This document shows, in pieces, positions 7,826-15,346 of a stretch of 34,184 bases of DNA. Source of the DNA: Bacillota bacterium (GTDB lineage: Bacteria; Bacillota; Sulfobacillia; JAJYWN01; JAJZPE01). The stretch lies in NCBI GenBank assembly GCA_036504675.1, contig DASXUT010000074.1:1-34184 (forward strand), given 5' to 3'. A model generated the notes under the pieces. It had not been told where the DNA came from. It was given only the letters and a program-made list of their open reading frames with translations, and did not search any database. The translations under genes and the position numbers were made by a program. The stretch's first letter is position 1; every line of letters starts with the position of its first letter.

Positions 7826-8052
7826 CACAGCCTAATCCGCGCCGCATTGGAAAGCGCGGACCGGGGGAACCAGAACCGTCCATCAGAGGCGGTAGGGGTG
7901 AACCGCTGCCGCCGACCCGGCCTGCCCAAGAGGGGCCAGGCTCGTTCGGGCCTGCCCGTCATTGGGACAAGCCCCTTGGTCGGCGCCGGCGCGGGCTGTT
8001 ATTCCCCAGTCCGAACCCGTCAACTAACCTCGGCGGCAAGCAAAAGGAAAGG
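7826..8052 (+). ncRNA. c-di-AMP riboswitch (ydaO-yuaA type)
   Basis: Conserved ydaO segments occur in order: GCCTAATCCGCG with its closing hairpin (CCGCGC...GCGCGG), GGGGGAACC, a hairpin GCGGTAGGGGTGAACCGC, a long variable stem region, then the 3' core CGAACCCGTCAACTAACCTC followed by GGCAAGCAAAAGGAAAGG. These match the published aptamer segments (for example CCGACAGCUAAC and GGCAAUAAAGGA of thermophilic representatives). The class binds c-di-AMP and usually turns off wall-hydrolase and K+ transport genes; the downstream gene fits exactly. The P1 helix looks short (GCC/GGC). The 3' core runs directly into the gene's ribosome binding site, with no room for an intrinsic terminator. Boundaries are approximate. 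Confidence 0.88.
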
Positions 8053-8062
8053 GGTCGAGAAG

Positions 8063-8767
8063 ATGAAAGACCGCAAGACGTTTGTCATCTTGGGCTGTCT
8101 CCTGGTGCTGGCATTGCTTGTGGCCAGCCCGCTCAAGACGCAGGCGGCCGGCCTGTCCCGCCTTCTCCAGCGGGGCGACTCGGGCAGCGACGTCCGACAG
8201 GTCCAGGTCGACCTCCAAAACCTCGGCTGCGACCTAGCCGCCGACGGCATCTTCGGCCGAATCACCCAGACCCGGGTCAGGACGTTCCAGGACGGTCACG
8301 GGCTGGTCGTGGATGGCATCGTCGGCCCCCAGACGGATCGCGCCATTGACGTGGCCCTGGGTCGCAGCGGCAGGGCGGCCAACGCCCCGAGCGGAGTGTC
8401 CCGTGGCGGGGGCGTCGTCCAGACCCCCGGCGGGTCAAGAACCTACCGAGGCGTCCTTAACGTCAAGGCCACAGCCTATGACGCAACTTGGGAATCGAAC
8501 GGCCGCTGGGGCCCGGTCGCGGCCTGGAAGGGCCTCGCCCTCCGCCCCGGCATGATCGCCGTCGATCCGCGGATCATTCCCCTCGGTTCCAAGGTCTTCG
8601 TGACCGGGTACAGAAACCCGAACCTCCCTTCCGGCGGTTTCGTCGGGATCGCCACCGATACCGGCGGAGCCATCAAGGGCAACCGGATCGACATCTACAT
8701 GGAGGCGAGCAAGAAGGAGGTTCTGGACTTCGGGATCCAGAACATCAAGGTCTACATCCTGAACTAG
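8063..8767 (+). CDS. secreted peptidoglycan-binding 3D-domain protein
   Basis: 234 residues. A signal peptide (MKDRK, hydrophobic 7-22, cleavage near 28) is followed by a PG_binding_1 repeat (about 37-97: LQRGDSGSDVRQVQVDLQNLG, DGIFGRITQTRVRTFQ), a flexible linker, and a C-terminal 3D domain (about 133-232) with the signature aspartates near 140 (ATAYD), 168 (AVDPRIIPLGSKVFV), 199 (ATDTGG) and 210 (GNRIDIYM). 3D domains share the fold of MltA-type lytic transglycosylases. A role in wall turnover or spore cortex remodelling is expected. ATG 8063 is taken because it begins the signal peptide and AAGGGG lies upstream; open frame further upstream lies inside the riboswitch. Confidence 0.9.
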   Translation: MKDRKTFVILGCLLVLALLVASPLKTQAAGLSRLLQRGDSGSDVRQVQVDLQNLGCDLAADGIFGRITQTRVRTFQDGHGLVVDGIVGPQTDRAIDVALGRSGRAANAPSGVSRGGGVVQTPGGSRTYRGVLNVKATAYDATWESNGRWGPVAAWKGLALRPGMIAVDPRIIPLGSKVFVTGYRNPNLPSGGFVGIATDTGGAIKGNRIDIYMEASKKEVLDFGIQNIKVYILN

Positions 8768-8792
8768 TCTGGCCGCCCATAGGCATGAGCAA

Positions 8793-8825
8793 GCCGGCAG
8801 CGTCGACAGCTGCCGGCCTTTTTTT
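8793..8825 (+). terminator. intrinsic terminator after the 3D-domain gene
   Basis: Nine-base stem GCCGGCAGC / GCTGCCGGC with a 7-base loop, then a run of seven T. It also closes the space facing the 3' end of the opposing spoIIIA operon. Confidence 0.92.
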
Positions 8826-8869
8826 GTCCGGCCCGGCCTCATCGCCCCCCGGCCGGACCCAAGCCGCGC

Positions 8870-9436
8870 TCACTTTGTCTTCGGGACGATGTTGACGTTC
8901 TCCGCCTTGACCCCCCCGACCTTGGCCACGAGGTCGGCGATGCGGGCCACCTCGACCTGGGTCAACTCCTTGACCTTGACGATGACCACCGCCGCGTTGT
9001 CGCGGAGCACGACCACCGCGTCGTCAAAGCCCTTCGAGCGGATGAGCCCCTCGAGCTCGACCTCGCGGCCCATCTCGTCGGTCATCTTCAGCCAACGTTG
9101 GCCGGCCTGCTGCCGGGTCGCCTCGTCGGCCTTGGGGTTATTCATCAGTTCGCGCAGTTGATCGATCTGCTGGCTGCGGACGCGATCGCGGTCCAACCGA
9201 TAGTCGATGAAGAAATCCTGATTGGCCGCGTTTGCACCGCTGCCGCCCGTCCCGGCGGCTCCCAACCCGAGCCCACCCGCTGATAGGCCGCCCTCCCCGG
9301 CCGAGACCTTGAGGTCGTTGCCTGGCGTGGCTTTGCCCTTCAGGCTGTTCCACTTGATGGCCACGTACCCGGCACAGACGAGGATGACCACGAGGAAGGC
9401 TGTGAACCTCAGAAGGGCTCGACGGTCAAAGATCAT
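8870..9436 (-). CDS. spoIIIAH: stage III sporulation protein AH (SpoIIIAH)
   Basis: 188 residues. One membrane segment (about 10-27: FTAFLVVILVCAGYVAIKW), a Gly/Ala-rich linker, then the SpoIIIAH domain (DFFIDYRLDRDRVRSQQIDQLRELMNNPKADEATRQ...; GFDDAVVVLRDNAAVVIVKVKELTQVEVARIADLVAKVGGVKAENVNIV, described here in parts). The C-terminal half has the ring-building fold shared with type III secretion ring proteins. In Bacillus it is made in the mother cell and binds forespore SpoIIQ across the septal space. Last gene of the spoIIIA operon, 6 bases after spoIIIAG. Confidence 0.93.
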   Translation of the reverse strand: MIFDRRALLRFTAFLVVILVCAGYVAIKWNSLKGKATPGNDLKVSAGEGGLSAGGLGLGAAGTGGSGANAANQDFFIDYRLDRDRVRSQQIDQLRELMNNPKADEATRQQAGQRWLKMTDEMGREVELEGLIRSKGFDDAVVVLRDNAAVVIVKVKELTQVEVARIADLVAKVGGVKAENVNIVPKTK

Positions 9437-9442
9437 CCCGGA

Positions 9443-10057
9443 TCACCCCCCGGTCGATTTGGGAACCACCTGGATGCGAAAAGCGGGCAGACCCAAGTAG
9501 GTCTGAACGGCTTCGATGAGACTGGCCCTCACCCGGGAGTCGGCCGCCCCCGGGGCGACGACGACGACACCGCGGACCGCCGGCCGGTCGATGGCCTCGA
9601 CGACGGGCTTCTCCGGCCCCGTCCCCTGACGGGTCAGGACCAGTTGAAGGCTGCGCACGATCTCGGTGATGATCCGCGACCCGCCGCCCTTGTCCTTCTC
9701 CTCGGTCTTCCGTTCGGTGGTGTCCTCGTTTTGGGCGTAGCGGTATTCCGGACCGCTCTCCAGGGTGACGATGACGGTCACCCGTCCGGCCCCCTGGATC
9801 TGGGAGAGGACCCGCTCCATCTCGACGGCCAAAGCCTTCTCGGACTCCGCATAGCCGCGCGGGTCGTTGTCGCCCACCGCCACACTGACCGTGGGCGGGG
9901 CATCCGCGGCGGTCGGTTCGGTCTTCGCTTTGGGTCGCCCAAAGATCCCTCCGGCGACGATCAGGGCCAGCCCCAGAAGGAGCAGAAGGAGCAGCCGGGC
10001 CGAGACCTTGATCTGACCCGGTTTGAGCCCGAGGAGTCTTCCGATGGCGTCTAACAA
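9443..10057 (-). CDS. spoIIIAG: stage III sporulation protein AG (SpoIIIAG)
   Basis: 204 residues. N-terminal membrane segment (about 22-38: LLLLLLLGLALIVAGGI), then the ring-building domain: SEKALAVEMERVLSQIQGAGRVTVIVTLESGPEYRYA, an acidic/basic variable loop (TTERKTEEKDKGGG), and PAVRGVVVVAPGAADSRVRASLIEAVQTYLGLPAFRIQVVP as separate blocks. In Bacillus SpoIIIAG forms a large oligomeric ring in the feeding-tube channel. The start is TTG at 10057 preceded by GGGGGTG. Confidence 0.93.
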   Translation of the reverse strand: MLDAIGRLLGLKPGQIKVSARLLLLLLLGLALIVAGGIFGRPKAKTEPTAADAPPTVSVAVGDNDPRGYAESEKALAVEMERVLSQIQGAGRVTVIVTLESGPEYRYAQNEDTTERKTEEKDKGGGSRIITEIVRSLQLVLTRQGTGPEKPVVEAIDRPAVRGVVVVAPGAADSRVRASLIEAVQTYLGLPAFRIQVVPKSTGG

Positions 10058-10077
10058 AGTCGCACCCCCTTAAGCCC

Positions 10078-10728
10078 TCATTGACCGGCGGTCACCCGGA
10101 CCGCCTCGGGCGCCAGCCCGTAGTAACCGGCCAGGGTCCTGGCCAGGGTCGAGCAGAGGACGGCGTCGGCCGGCGGGACCTCGCCGGTCGCGGCGTCGGT
10201 CGCGGCGGCTGCGGCGTCCGGCCCGCCGAAGTCGATCTGGACCGGGTCGACCGGCACGACGACGGTCGACTCGGATGGCGCGGCGGGCCTGGCGGCGACC
10301 ACCCGGATTGACCTGACCGCCCCGAAAGTCGATGACTTTGGATCGGCGTCGAGGTCGACGGAGACCGAGCGGGCCTCGGCCCCGGTCATCGACGCGATCG
10401 CGGTGACCTGGCGCTCCAGGGCCAGGCGGTACTGGTCCAGGGCCGCCCGATCGTGACCGGCCTGCAGCTCTCGGCCCTTGGCCAGGACGGCCGCGGTGTC
10501 GGGCGAGTTGGCCGCCGCCGCCTCCAGAAAGGCCGTGTCCACTGCGACCTGCTGGTGAAAGAACCCGATCAGCGGCTGAATGATCGCCAGGAGGATGAAG
10601 AACCCGACCACCAGCCGGGCAAAGCGCTGCAGGTCGCCCTGCGGCAGGACCATCTCGAGGAAGCCGGCGGCGATGATCACCACGGCGATGTTCCTGACCC
10701 AGAGCTTCACGCCTTCGAGAATCTCCAC
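10078..10728 (-). CDS. spoIIIAF: stage III sporulation protein AF (SpoIIIAF)
   Basis: 216 residues. Two membrane segments (about 11-27 and 36-55: VRNIAVVIIAAGFLEMVLP and LVVGFFILLAIIQPLIG) then a soluble ring-building-type domain (YRLALERQVTAIASM, ARSVSVDLDADPKS, C-terminal YYGLAPEAVRVTAG). The GTG start is preceded by GAGGTGAT, which lies at the very end of spoIIIAE, so the two are likely coupled. Confidence 0.9.
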   Translation of the reverse strand: MEILEGVKLWVRNIAVVIIAAGFLEMVLPQGDLQRFARLVVGFFILLAIIQPLIGFFHQQVAVDTAFLEAAAANSPDTAAVLAKGRELQAGHDRAALDQYRLALERQVTAIASMTGAEARSVSVDLDADPKSSTFGAVRSIRVVAARPAAPSESTVVVPVDPVQIDFGGPDAAAAATDAATGEVPPADAVLCSTLARTLAGYYGLAPEAVRVTAGQ

Positions 10729-10732
10729 CAGA

Positions 10733-11914
10733 TCACCTCATCATCACGGCGGCGTTGCCGGCCAGGAGGATCATGGTCGTGCCGATGAAGAACATCAGGG
10801 CGACCGTGGCGACGCTGACGAACACGAGGTTCAACGCGTTGCCGATGCCGTTGAGACAATCGACGACGCGGCCCGCCCCCACCGGTTGGACGATGACCGC
10901 CGCGAGGCGATAGACGACGATCACCGCGGCCACCTTGACCAACGGAAAGACCGTCATCACCAGGACGGCCGTCGCCCCCATCAGGCCGACCGCGTTCTTC
11001 AGGGCCAGGGAACCGCCGATGACCAGCTCGGCGGCGTCGCCAAACATCTTGCCAATGACCGGGATGAAGCTGGAGGCCATGAACTTGGCCGTCCGCAAGG
11101 TCACGCCGTCGGCCACCGAGCCGGCCGCCCCCTCGATGACGACGACCCCGAGGAACAGGCTGAAGAGGGCGCCGAGGACGGCCAGGGAGGCCTGACGCAG
11201 GAAATTGGACAGGTTCGAGATCTTGAAGCTGTCCGAGAGGGAACCGACGATCTCGATCACCGCGGCGAAAAAGAGCAGTGGGAAGATGACGTCGCGGACG
11301 AGGAAGCCGATGAGGTTGATGGCGGCGATCATCGCCGGGTGGAAGAGCCCGGCGGTGGTCACCGCCCCCGTGCCGGCCAGGAGGGTGATGAGGACGGGCA
11401 GAAGGGCCCACATGAAGCTGGTCAGGTCGTCGATGACCCCCTTGGCCGCGGTCACCGCGACCCCGAAACCGCCCATCGCCAGGACCACCATGACCAGGTA
11501 GACCACGAAGTAGGCGAGTTTGCCCACGCTCTCCCGCTCGAAGGCGCTCTGGAGGTTCTGGAGCAGGGCCGCCAGGACGGCCAGGATGACCAGCCGCCCG
11601 AGGAGGCGCGAGTTGGCCAGGACCTCGCGGAAGAGGTAGTTGACGATGCCCCGCCCAAGTTTGGCGAAGCCGTAACCGGCCGACTGGCCGCGGAAGAAGC
11701 CGATGAAGTCATCGAGCTTGAGGGGCGGGGCGTTCTCGCCGAGCTGGCGGTTGAGTTCGTCGAGCATCTGCTGGACCCCGGCCATGTCCACGGCGTTCAG
11801 GTCGTCCTCCTGGGAGCGCTCGATGGCGGGCTCCCGGGCCGGCGGCGATGGGGCGGCCGGGTCGACGGGCGCGGCGGCGGCGACGGGTCCGGCCGCCCAC
11901 GCCAGGAGGCCCAA
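10733..11914 (-). CDS. spoIIIAE: stage III sporulation protein AE (SpoIIIAE)
   Basis: About 393 residues, the usual length. After a short hydrophobic leader come QQMLDELNRQLGENAP, FRGQSAGYGFAKLGRGIVNYLFREV, and then 6-8 membrane segments including AYFVVYLVMVVLAMGGFG, LLPVLITLLAGTGAVTTAG, FHPAMIAAINLIGFLVRDV and SFIPVIGKMFGDAAELVIG. It is a polytopic mother-cell membrane protein of the SpoIIIA-SpoIIQ channel. No ATG or GTG exists at the right place. The frame is open far upstream but that part overlaps spoIIIAD in another frame. The first plausible start is TTG 11914, with GGGGGCGG before it; the exact start is uncertain. Confidence 0.88.
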   Translation of the reverse strand: MGLLAWAAGPVAAAAPVDPAAPSPPAREPAIERSQEDDLNAVDMAGVQQMLDELNRQLGENAPPLKLDDFIGFFRGQSAGYGFAKLGRGIVNYLFREVLANSRLLGRLVILAVLAALLQNLQSAFERESVGKLAYFVVYLVMVVLAMGGFGVAVTAAKGVIDDLTSFMWALLPVLITLLAGTGAVTTAGLFHPAMIAAINLIGFLVRDVIFPLLFFAAVIEIVGSLSDSFKISNLSNFLRQASLAVLGALFSLFLGVVVIEGAAGSVADGVTLRTAKFMASSFIPVIGKMFGDAAELVIGGSLALKNAVGLMGATAVLVMTVFPLVKVAAVIVVYRLAAVIVQPVGAGRVVDCLNGIGNALNLVFVSVATVALMFFIGTTMILLAGNAAVMMR

Positions 11915-11937
11915 GATGATGGCCGCCCCCAGGACCG

Positions 11938-12324
11938 TTAGGGCAGCAACTGCAAGATGACCTCGAGGATGGCGACGATGATCGGCACGGCGAGCACCAT
12001 GATCAGGACCTTGCCGGCCAGTTCGACCTTGCCGGCCACGGCCGACTCCTGGGCGTCCCGGCAGACCTGGGCCCCGAACTCGGCGATGTAGGCAATGCCG
12101 ATGATCTTCAGGACCGTGTCGAAGTAGAGAAAGTTCAAGTTGGCCCGCGAGGCCAAGTCGCGCAGGGTGGCAAAGACCAGCCCGAGCCGGTCGATGAGGA
12201 GCAAGAAGATGGTGATGGCCACGACGACGGTCAGCGGCAGGGCGACCTCGCTGCGAAACTGCCGCACCACGGCGATGACCATGGCCCCGACGATGGCGAT
12301 GGCCACGATCTGAAAGATCTCCAA
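11938..12324 (-). CDS. spoIIIAD: stage III sporulation protein AD (SpoIIIAD)
   Basis: 128 residues, four membrane segments. It begins MEIFQIVAIAIVGAMVIAVV as in the family and includes GIAYIAEFGAQVCRDAQESAVAGKVELAGKV, quoted here as the conserved block near 70-100. I choose TTG 12324 because GGGAG lies nine bases upstream and the product then starts at the family-typical MEI; the TTG at 12333 abuts that ribosome binding site. SpoIIIAC and AD are related small membrane proteins of the channel. Confidence 0.9.
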   Translation of the reverse strand: MEIFQIVAIAIVGAMVIAVVRQFRSEVALPLTVVVAITIFLLLIDRLGLVFATLRDLASRANLNFLYFDTVLKIIGIAYIAEFGAQVCRDAQESAVAGKVELAGKVLIMVLAVPIIVAILEVILQLLP

Positions 12325-12342
12325 AGGGCTCAACTCCCGCGC

Positions 12343-12537
12343 TCATAGCTGGAACATGGTCCTGACCGAGTTGAAGAAGTCGGCGACCAGCTGGATGACC
12401 ATGAGGAAGATGATGATCACCCCGACGAGACCGACCGCGAATCCCGCTTCCTTCCTGCCGGCCTGATCGAGGACGTGATAGAGGACGGCGGCGATGATCC
12501 CGATCCCGGCGATCTTGAAGATGACGTCGATGTTCAC
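12343..12537 (-). CDS. spoIIIAC: stage III sporulation protein AC (SpoIIIAC)
   Basis: 64 residues, two membrane helices: NIDVIFKIAGIGIIAAVLYH then the motif QAGRKEAGFAVGLVGVIII and a tail ending RTMFQL. GTG start at 12537 with AAGGG about eight bases upstream. Length and motif match SpoIIIAC exactly; the much longer open frame reaching to 13239 is antisense-like read-through of spoIIIAA/AB in another frame and is not coding. Confidence 0.9.
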   Translation of the reverse strand: MNIDVIFKIAGIGIIAAVLYHVLDQAGRKEAGFAVGLVGVIIIFLMVIQLVADFFNSVRTMFQL

Positions 12538-12572
12538 CGAGGACACCCTTCCCTTCGTGGGATGAAGCGGCT

Positions 12573-13097
12573 CTAGAGCAAGATGATTACCACCATCACC
12601 CCGCCCAGGAACCCGAGGTTCTTGTACAGCCTGGCCAGGCGCCCGGCCTCCCCGATGGCCTCGCCCTCGGCCCGGCGCAGGCGTTCCCGGGCCAAGCAGA
12701 TGTGCTTGATCTGGTCCTCCCGGTCGGAGGCCCCCAGGGAGGCCCCGAAGTCCAGGAGGATGTCCCGGTCGGCCGCCTTGAGGGACGTCGCCGTCCAGAC
12801 CTTCTGGACGGCCGACGACCAGACTTCGGCGGCCGGTCGCCCTTCCCCGCTGGTCAGGCAGCGCCGGGCCTCGGCCACGATTCCCCGGGCCGGCTGGCCC
12901 GACCGGGACGCGATCGACCCGAAGGCTTCGGCCAGCGGCGTGGCCGCGTAGGCGATCTCCGTTTCCAAGAGGCCCAGGGCCGAGATGAGCTCGGCCAGTT
13001 CCCGGGGTCTTCGCTCGTAGTTGGCGGCGGCCAGGAAGCCGAGGGCCGTCGCGGCGGCGATGACGATCAGCCCGCCGGCCAGCTTCAAAGCGAACAT
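12573..13097 (-). CDS. spoIIIAB: stage III sporulation protein AB (SpoIIIAB)
   Basis: 174 residues. N-terminal membrane segment (about 5-23: KLAGGLIVIAAATALGFLAA), the motif NYERRPRELAELISALGLLETEI typical of the family, a helical soluble domain resembling type II secretion GspF, and a C-terminal hydrophobic anchor (GFLGGVMVVIILL). Starts at ATG 13097 behind GGGGAGGGG and overlaps the end of spoIIIAA by 13 bases. Confidence 0.92.
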   Translation of the reverse strand: MFALKLAGGLIVIAAATALGFLAAANYERRPRELAELISALGLLETEIAYAATPLAEAFGSIASRSGQPARGIVAEARRCLTSGEGRPAAEVWSSAVQKVWTATSLKAADRDILLDFGASLGASDREDQIKHICLARERLRRAEGEAIGEAGRLARLYKNLGFLGGVMVVIILL

Positions 13098-14038
13098 GGG
13101 TGCCCCTCCCCATCGAGGATGGCGATGACCGTCCCCGGGAGGGGGCGCCGTCCGAGGAAGACATAGTGGCCAAAGGCTCCGCTTTCGATGATCTCGCGGA
13201 CGGCCGGGCGCCGCCGCAGCTCGTCGAGGGATGAGCCATGGGCCGAGCAAAGCACGGTGACCCCGGCGTTGACGGCCTCGCGGATGGACTCGGCGTCCTC
13301 CGGCCGCCCGACCTCGTCGGCCACCAGGACCTCGGGCCCGAGGGCGCGCAGAGCCATCATCATGCCGGCCGCCTTGGGGCAAGCGTCGAGGACGTCGGTC
13401 CGAGGCCCGACGTCCTTCTGGGGCACACCCTCGAAGCATCCGGCGATCTCGGAACGTTCATCGACGATGACCACCTTGAGACCGGGGCGTCCCGGCCCGC
13501 CGAGGCTCATCGAGCGGGCCAGGTCGCGGAGGACGGTGGTCTTGCCGGCCCGCGGCGGCGAAACCACCAGGGCGCTGCAGGGCCGTTCGCGCCCGGGCGG
13601 CCAGATGACCTCGAGGACCCGGGCCCCCGCCCCGGGGAACTCCCGGGACACCCGGATGACCAGACCGCCCAGGTGTTTGAGGGTGCGCACGCGGCCGTCC
13701 TCGACCACCGCCCGCCCGGCCAGCCCAACCCGGTGGCCGCCGGAAAGCGTGATGTACCCATTCCTGAGTTCCTCCTCGAGGGCGTACAGAGAACTGCCGG
13801 TGATCAGTTCGACGGTGGACCGGAAGTCGGCGGCCGAGACCACCACGTTCGAGAGGAAGACCTCCCCGGCCGTGCCGACCAGGTGCAGGGGCCGGCCCAC
13901 ACGGAGCCGGATCTCCTCGAGGCCGGCCAGGAACGATGAGTCGACCCCGGACAGGGCCACGCGCAGTCCATCGGCCAGCAGCGGCAGGACTTGGCGGGTC
14001 AGGGCGAGGTCGCTGGAAGTCACCGAACAAACGGCCAT
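13085..14038 (-). CDS. spoIIIAA: stage III sporulation protein AA, AAA-type ATPase
   Basis: 317 residues. Secretion-ATPase-like protein with Walker A PPRAGKT at about 161-167, Walker B-like LKVVIVDERSEIAG, and the segments GPRTDVLDACPKAAGM, EVLVADEVGRPEDAESI and TVLCSAHGSS. The N-terminal half has EIRLRVGRPLHLV and NGYITLSGGHRVGLAGRAV. It is the mother-cell ATPase of the SpoIIIA-SpoIIQ channel. ATG 14038 is chosen over GTG 14047 because AGGGGG sits eight bases before it. First gene of the eight-gene operon, with a sigma-E-type promoter about 35 bases upstream. Confidence 0.94.
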   Translation of the reverse strand: MAVCSVTSSDLALTRQVLPLLADGLRVALSGVDSSFLAGLEEIRLRVGRPLHLVGTAGEVFLSNVVVSAADFRSTVELITGSSLYALEEELRNGYITLSGGHRVGLAGRAVVEDGRVRTLKHLGGLVIRVSREFPGAGARVLEVIWPPGRERPCSALVVSPPRAGKTTVLRDLARSMSLGGPGRPGLKVVIVDERSEIAGCFEGVPQKDVGPRTDVLDACPKAAGMMMALRALGPEVLVADEVGRPEDAESIREAVNAGVTVLCSAHGSSLDELRRRPAVREIIESGAFGHYVFLGRRPLPGTVIAILDGEGHPCSL

Positions 14039-14072
14039 GCGCCCCACCCCCTGTCCACCTGGGTCTGTCCCG

Positions 14073-14101
14073 AAGATATGCTCTGCGTGAGAGGTTTATG
14101 A
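14073..14101 (-). promoter_or_regulatory. sigma-E-type promoter of the spoIIIA operon
   Basis: On the minus strand TCATAAA (14101-14095), a 14-base spacer and CATATCTT (14080-14073) fit the Bacillus sigma-E pattern (KMATATT-N14-CATACAHT) with few mismatches. Position just before spoIIIAA and the known mother-cell expression of that operon support it. Confidence 0.72.
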
Positions 14102-14103
14102 CG

Positions 14104-14133
14104 AAAACTGGAAGGCCCGCCATTTGGCGGGCC
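14104..14133 (-). terminator. terminator of the zinc-ribbon protein gene
   Basis: Eight-base perfect stem GGCCCGCC / GGCGGGCC with a 4-base loop, followed on the minus strand by TTCCAGTTTTC. It separates this gene from the spoIIIA promoter, whose -35 begins three bases further on. Confidence 0.65.
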
Positions 14134-14211
14134 CCCGGTCGTCATCGCGATCAGTTCTTAGTTTGGTCGCCCAGGTTCGGCCGGAACCGGCCGAGCCGCA
14201 GCCCCCGGCCC

Positions 14212-14664
14212 CTACTCCCGGGGTTCGATCTGGGACCACTCTTCCTCCGTGTCATCGTCGATCAGTTCGTCTTCCCCGGAGCGTATCTCGAGCTGGCCCT
14301 CGTCGTTGGAGTAGACCACCTCGCCACAGTTGGGGCAGGTGATCTCGACGTCCATGTCGTCGTTGGTCAGGGACTTCTCGAAGAGGACGGTCTCCCCGCA
14401 GCGGGGGCACCGGGCCTCGACGAAGTCGTCCTCGGCCGCGTTGAAGTAGTAGTCGTCCTCCAGGTTGGATAGGTCCTCATCGACGACCTCCAGATACTCG
14501 CCGAAGCGCTCCTGCTCCTCCTTGAGGTCCTCGATCTCCTCGACGACGGCTTCGAGGACACTGAGGACGCCCGCGAGGACCTTGCCCTCGGTGCTGTCTT
14601 GGGTGACTTTCAGCCCCTCGGCCAACCCTTCGAGATAGGAAACACGCTCTCTGAGATCCTCCAT
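14212..14664 (-). CDS. CD1247-type coiled-coil/zinc-ribbon protein
   Basis: 150 residues. The N-terminus MEDLRERVSYLEGLAEGLKV matches the CD1247 N-terminal domain seen in Clostridia. It is followed by an acidic helical or coiled-coil stretch (VEEIEDLKEEQERFGEYLEVV), then a zinc ribbon with CPRC (about 87-90) and CPNC (about 112-115), and a very acidic tail. Function is unknown; the ribbon suggests nucleic-acid or protein contact. ATG 14664 has AGGAGG nine bases upstream. Monocistronic, divergent from the ACT-domain gene. Confidence 0.78.
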   Translation of the reverse strand: MEDLRERVSYLEGLAEGLKVTQDSTEGKVLAGVLSVLEAVVEEIEDLKEEQERFGEYLEVVDEDLSNLEDDYYFNAAEDDFVEARCPRCGETVLFEKSLTNDDMDVEITCPNCGEVVYSNDEGQLEIRSGEDELIDDDTEEEWSQIEPRE

Positions 14665-14815
14665 GAGGCCCGACCTCCTTACCGCGCTAGCAGCAAAGCT
14701 AGTATCCCAGCGCCCAAAGCAAAATAATCGTCCCGGCGGTCGACCCTCCGGCCGCGTTGGAACCATCTGGTTCGTGCCAAAACCGCCACAGGCTGACTCT
14801 TTTGCCACCAACCCA

Positions 14816-14844
14816 TTGCCTTTTCCTCTGCTAGATATTATAAT
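14816..14844 (+). promoter_or_regulatory. sigma-A promoter of the ACT-hom-lysC genes
   Basis: TTGCCT (14816-14821), 17-base spacer, perfect TATAAT (14839-14844). It lies 46 bases before the start of the ACT-domain gene. Confidence 0.8.
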
Positions 14845-14890
14845 GTCTGTCATGCACGGACAAATGTCCACCTGGCATGGAGGAGCACCC

Positions 14891-15334
14891 GTGGGCCTGG
14901 ACACCGACTACTACGTCATCAAGACGGCCGTTCTGCCGGAGATCCTCCGCAAGACGATCATGGCCAAAGAGCTGCTCCAGCAGCAGAAGGTGGCCACGGT
15001 CAACGACGCGGTCCAGAAGGTCGGGATGAGCCGCAGCGTCTTCTACAAGTACAGGGACCACATCTTCCCCTTCTATGAGTTCAACCGGGGCCGCATCGTC
15101 ACCCTCGGGCTGACCCTGGAAGACCGCCCCGGCGTCCTTTCCTCCCTCCTCGACCGGATCGCCCGGGCCGGCGGGAACATCCTGACCATCAATCAGAACA
15201 TCCCCATCCACGGCACGGCCAACCTGACCCTTTCCGTCCGCACCGCCAACCTGCGCGGCGGTCCCGAGGGGTTGTTCCGGGGGCTCGAAAAGTCGGACGG
15301 AGTTCAGAAGGTGGAGATCCTCGCACAGGAATAG
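14891..15334 (+). CDS. ACT domain protein, UPF0735 (PheB-like) family
   Basis: 147 residues, the usual size. The N-terminal half is helix-turn-helix-like (LLQQQKVATVNDAVQKVGMSRSVFYKYRD), the C-terminal half an ACT domain (IVTLGLTLEDRPGVLSSLLDRIARAGGNILTINQ in parts; ending VQKVEILA). ACT domains bind amino acids; with the HTH-like half this looks like a small amino-acid-responsive regulator. It sits directly before homoserine dehydrogenase (12-base gap), an arrangement common in Clostridia, so regulation of the threonine/methionine branch is a reasonable inference. GTG 14891 is chosen because GGAGGA precedes it; open frame upstream crosses the promoter. Confidence 0.87.
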   Translation: MGLDTDYYVIKTAVLPEILRKTIMAKELLQQQKVATVNDAVQKVGMSRSVFYKYRDHIFPFYEFNRGRIVTLGLTLEDRPGVLSSLLDRIARAGGNILTINQNIPIHGTANLTLSVRTANLRGGPEGLFRGLEKSDGVQKVEILAQE

Positions 15335-15346
15335 GGGTGAATGATC

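Noticed and set aside
10580-11941. 453-codon open frame antisense to spoIIIAE/AF
   Set aside because: Composition is typical of a shadow frame and spoIIIAE is certain.
11915-12346. Long N-terminal extension of spoIIIAE reaching 12346
   Set aside because: Its first ~140 residues are Arg/His/Gly-rich nonsense overlapping spoIIIAD in another frame; total length would exceed the family by a third.
12538-13239. Long N-terminal extension of spoIIIAC
   Set aside because: Overlaps spoIIIAB and spoIIIAA out of frame; SpoIIIAC is always about 65 residues.
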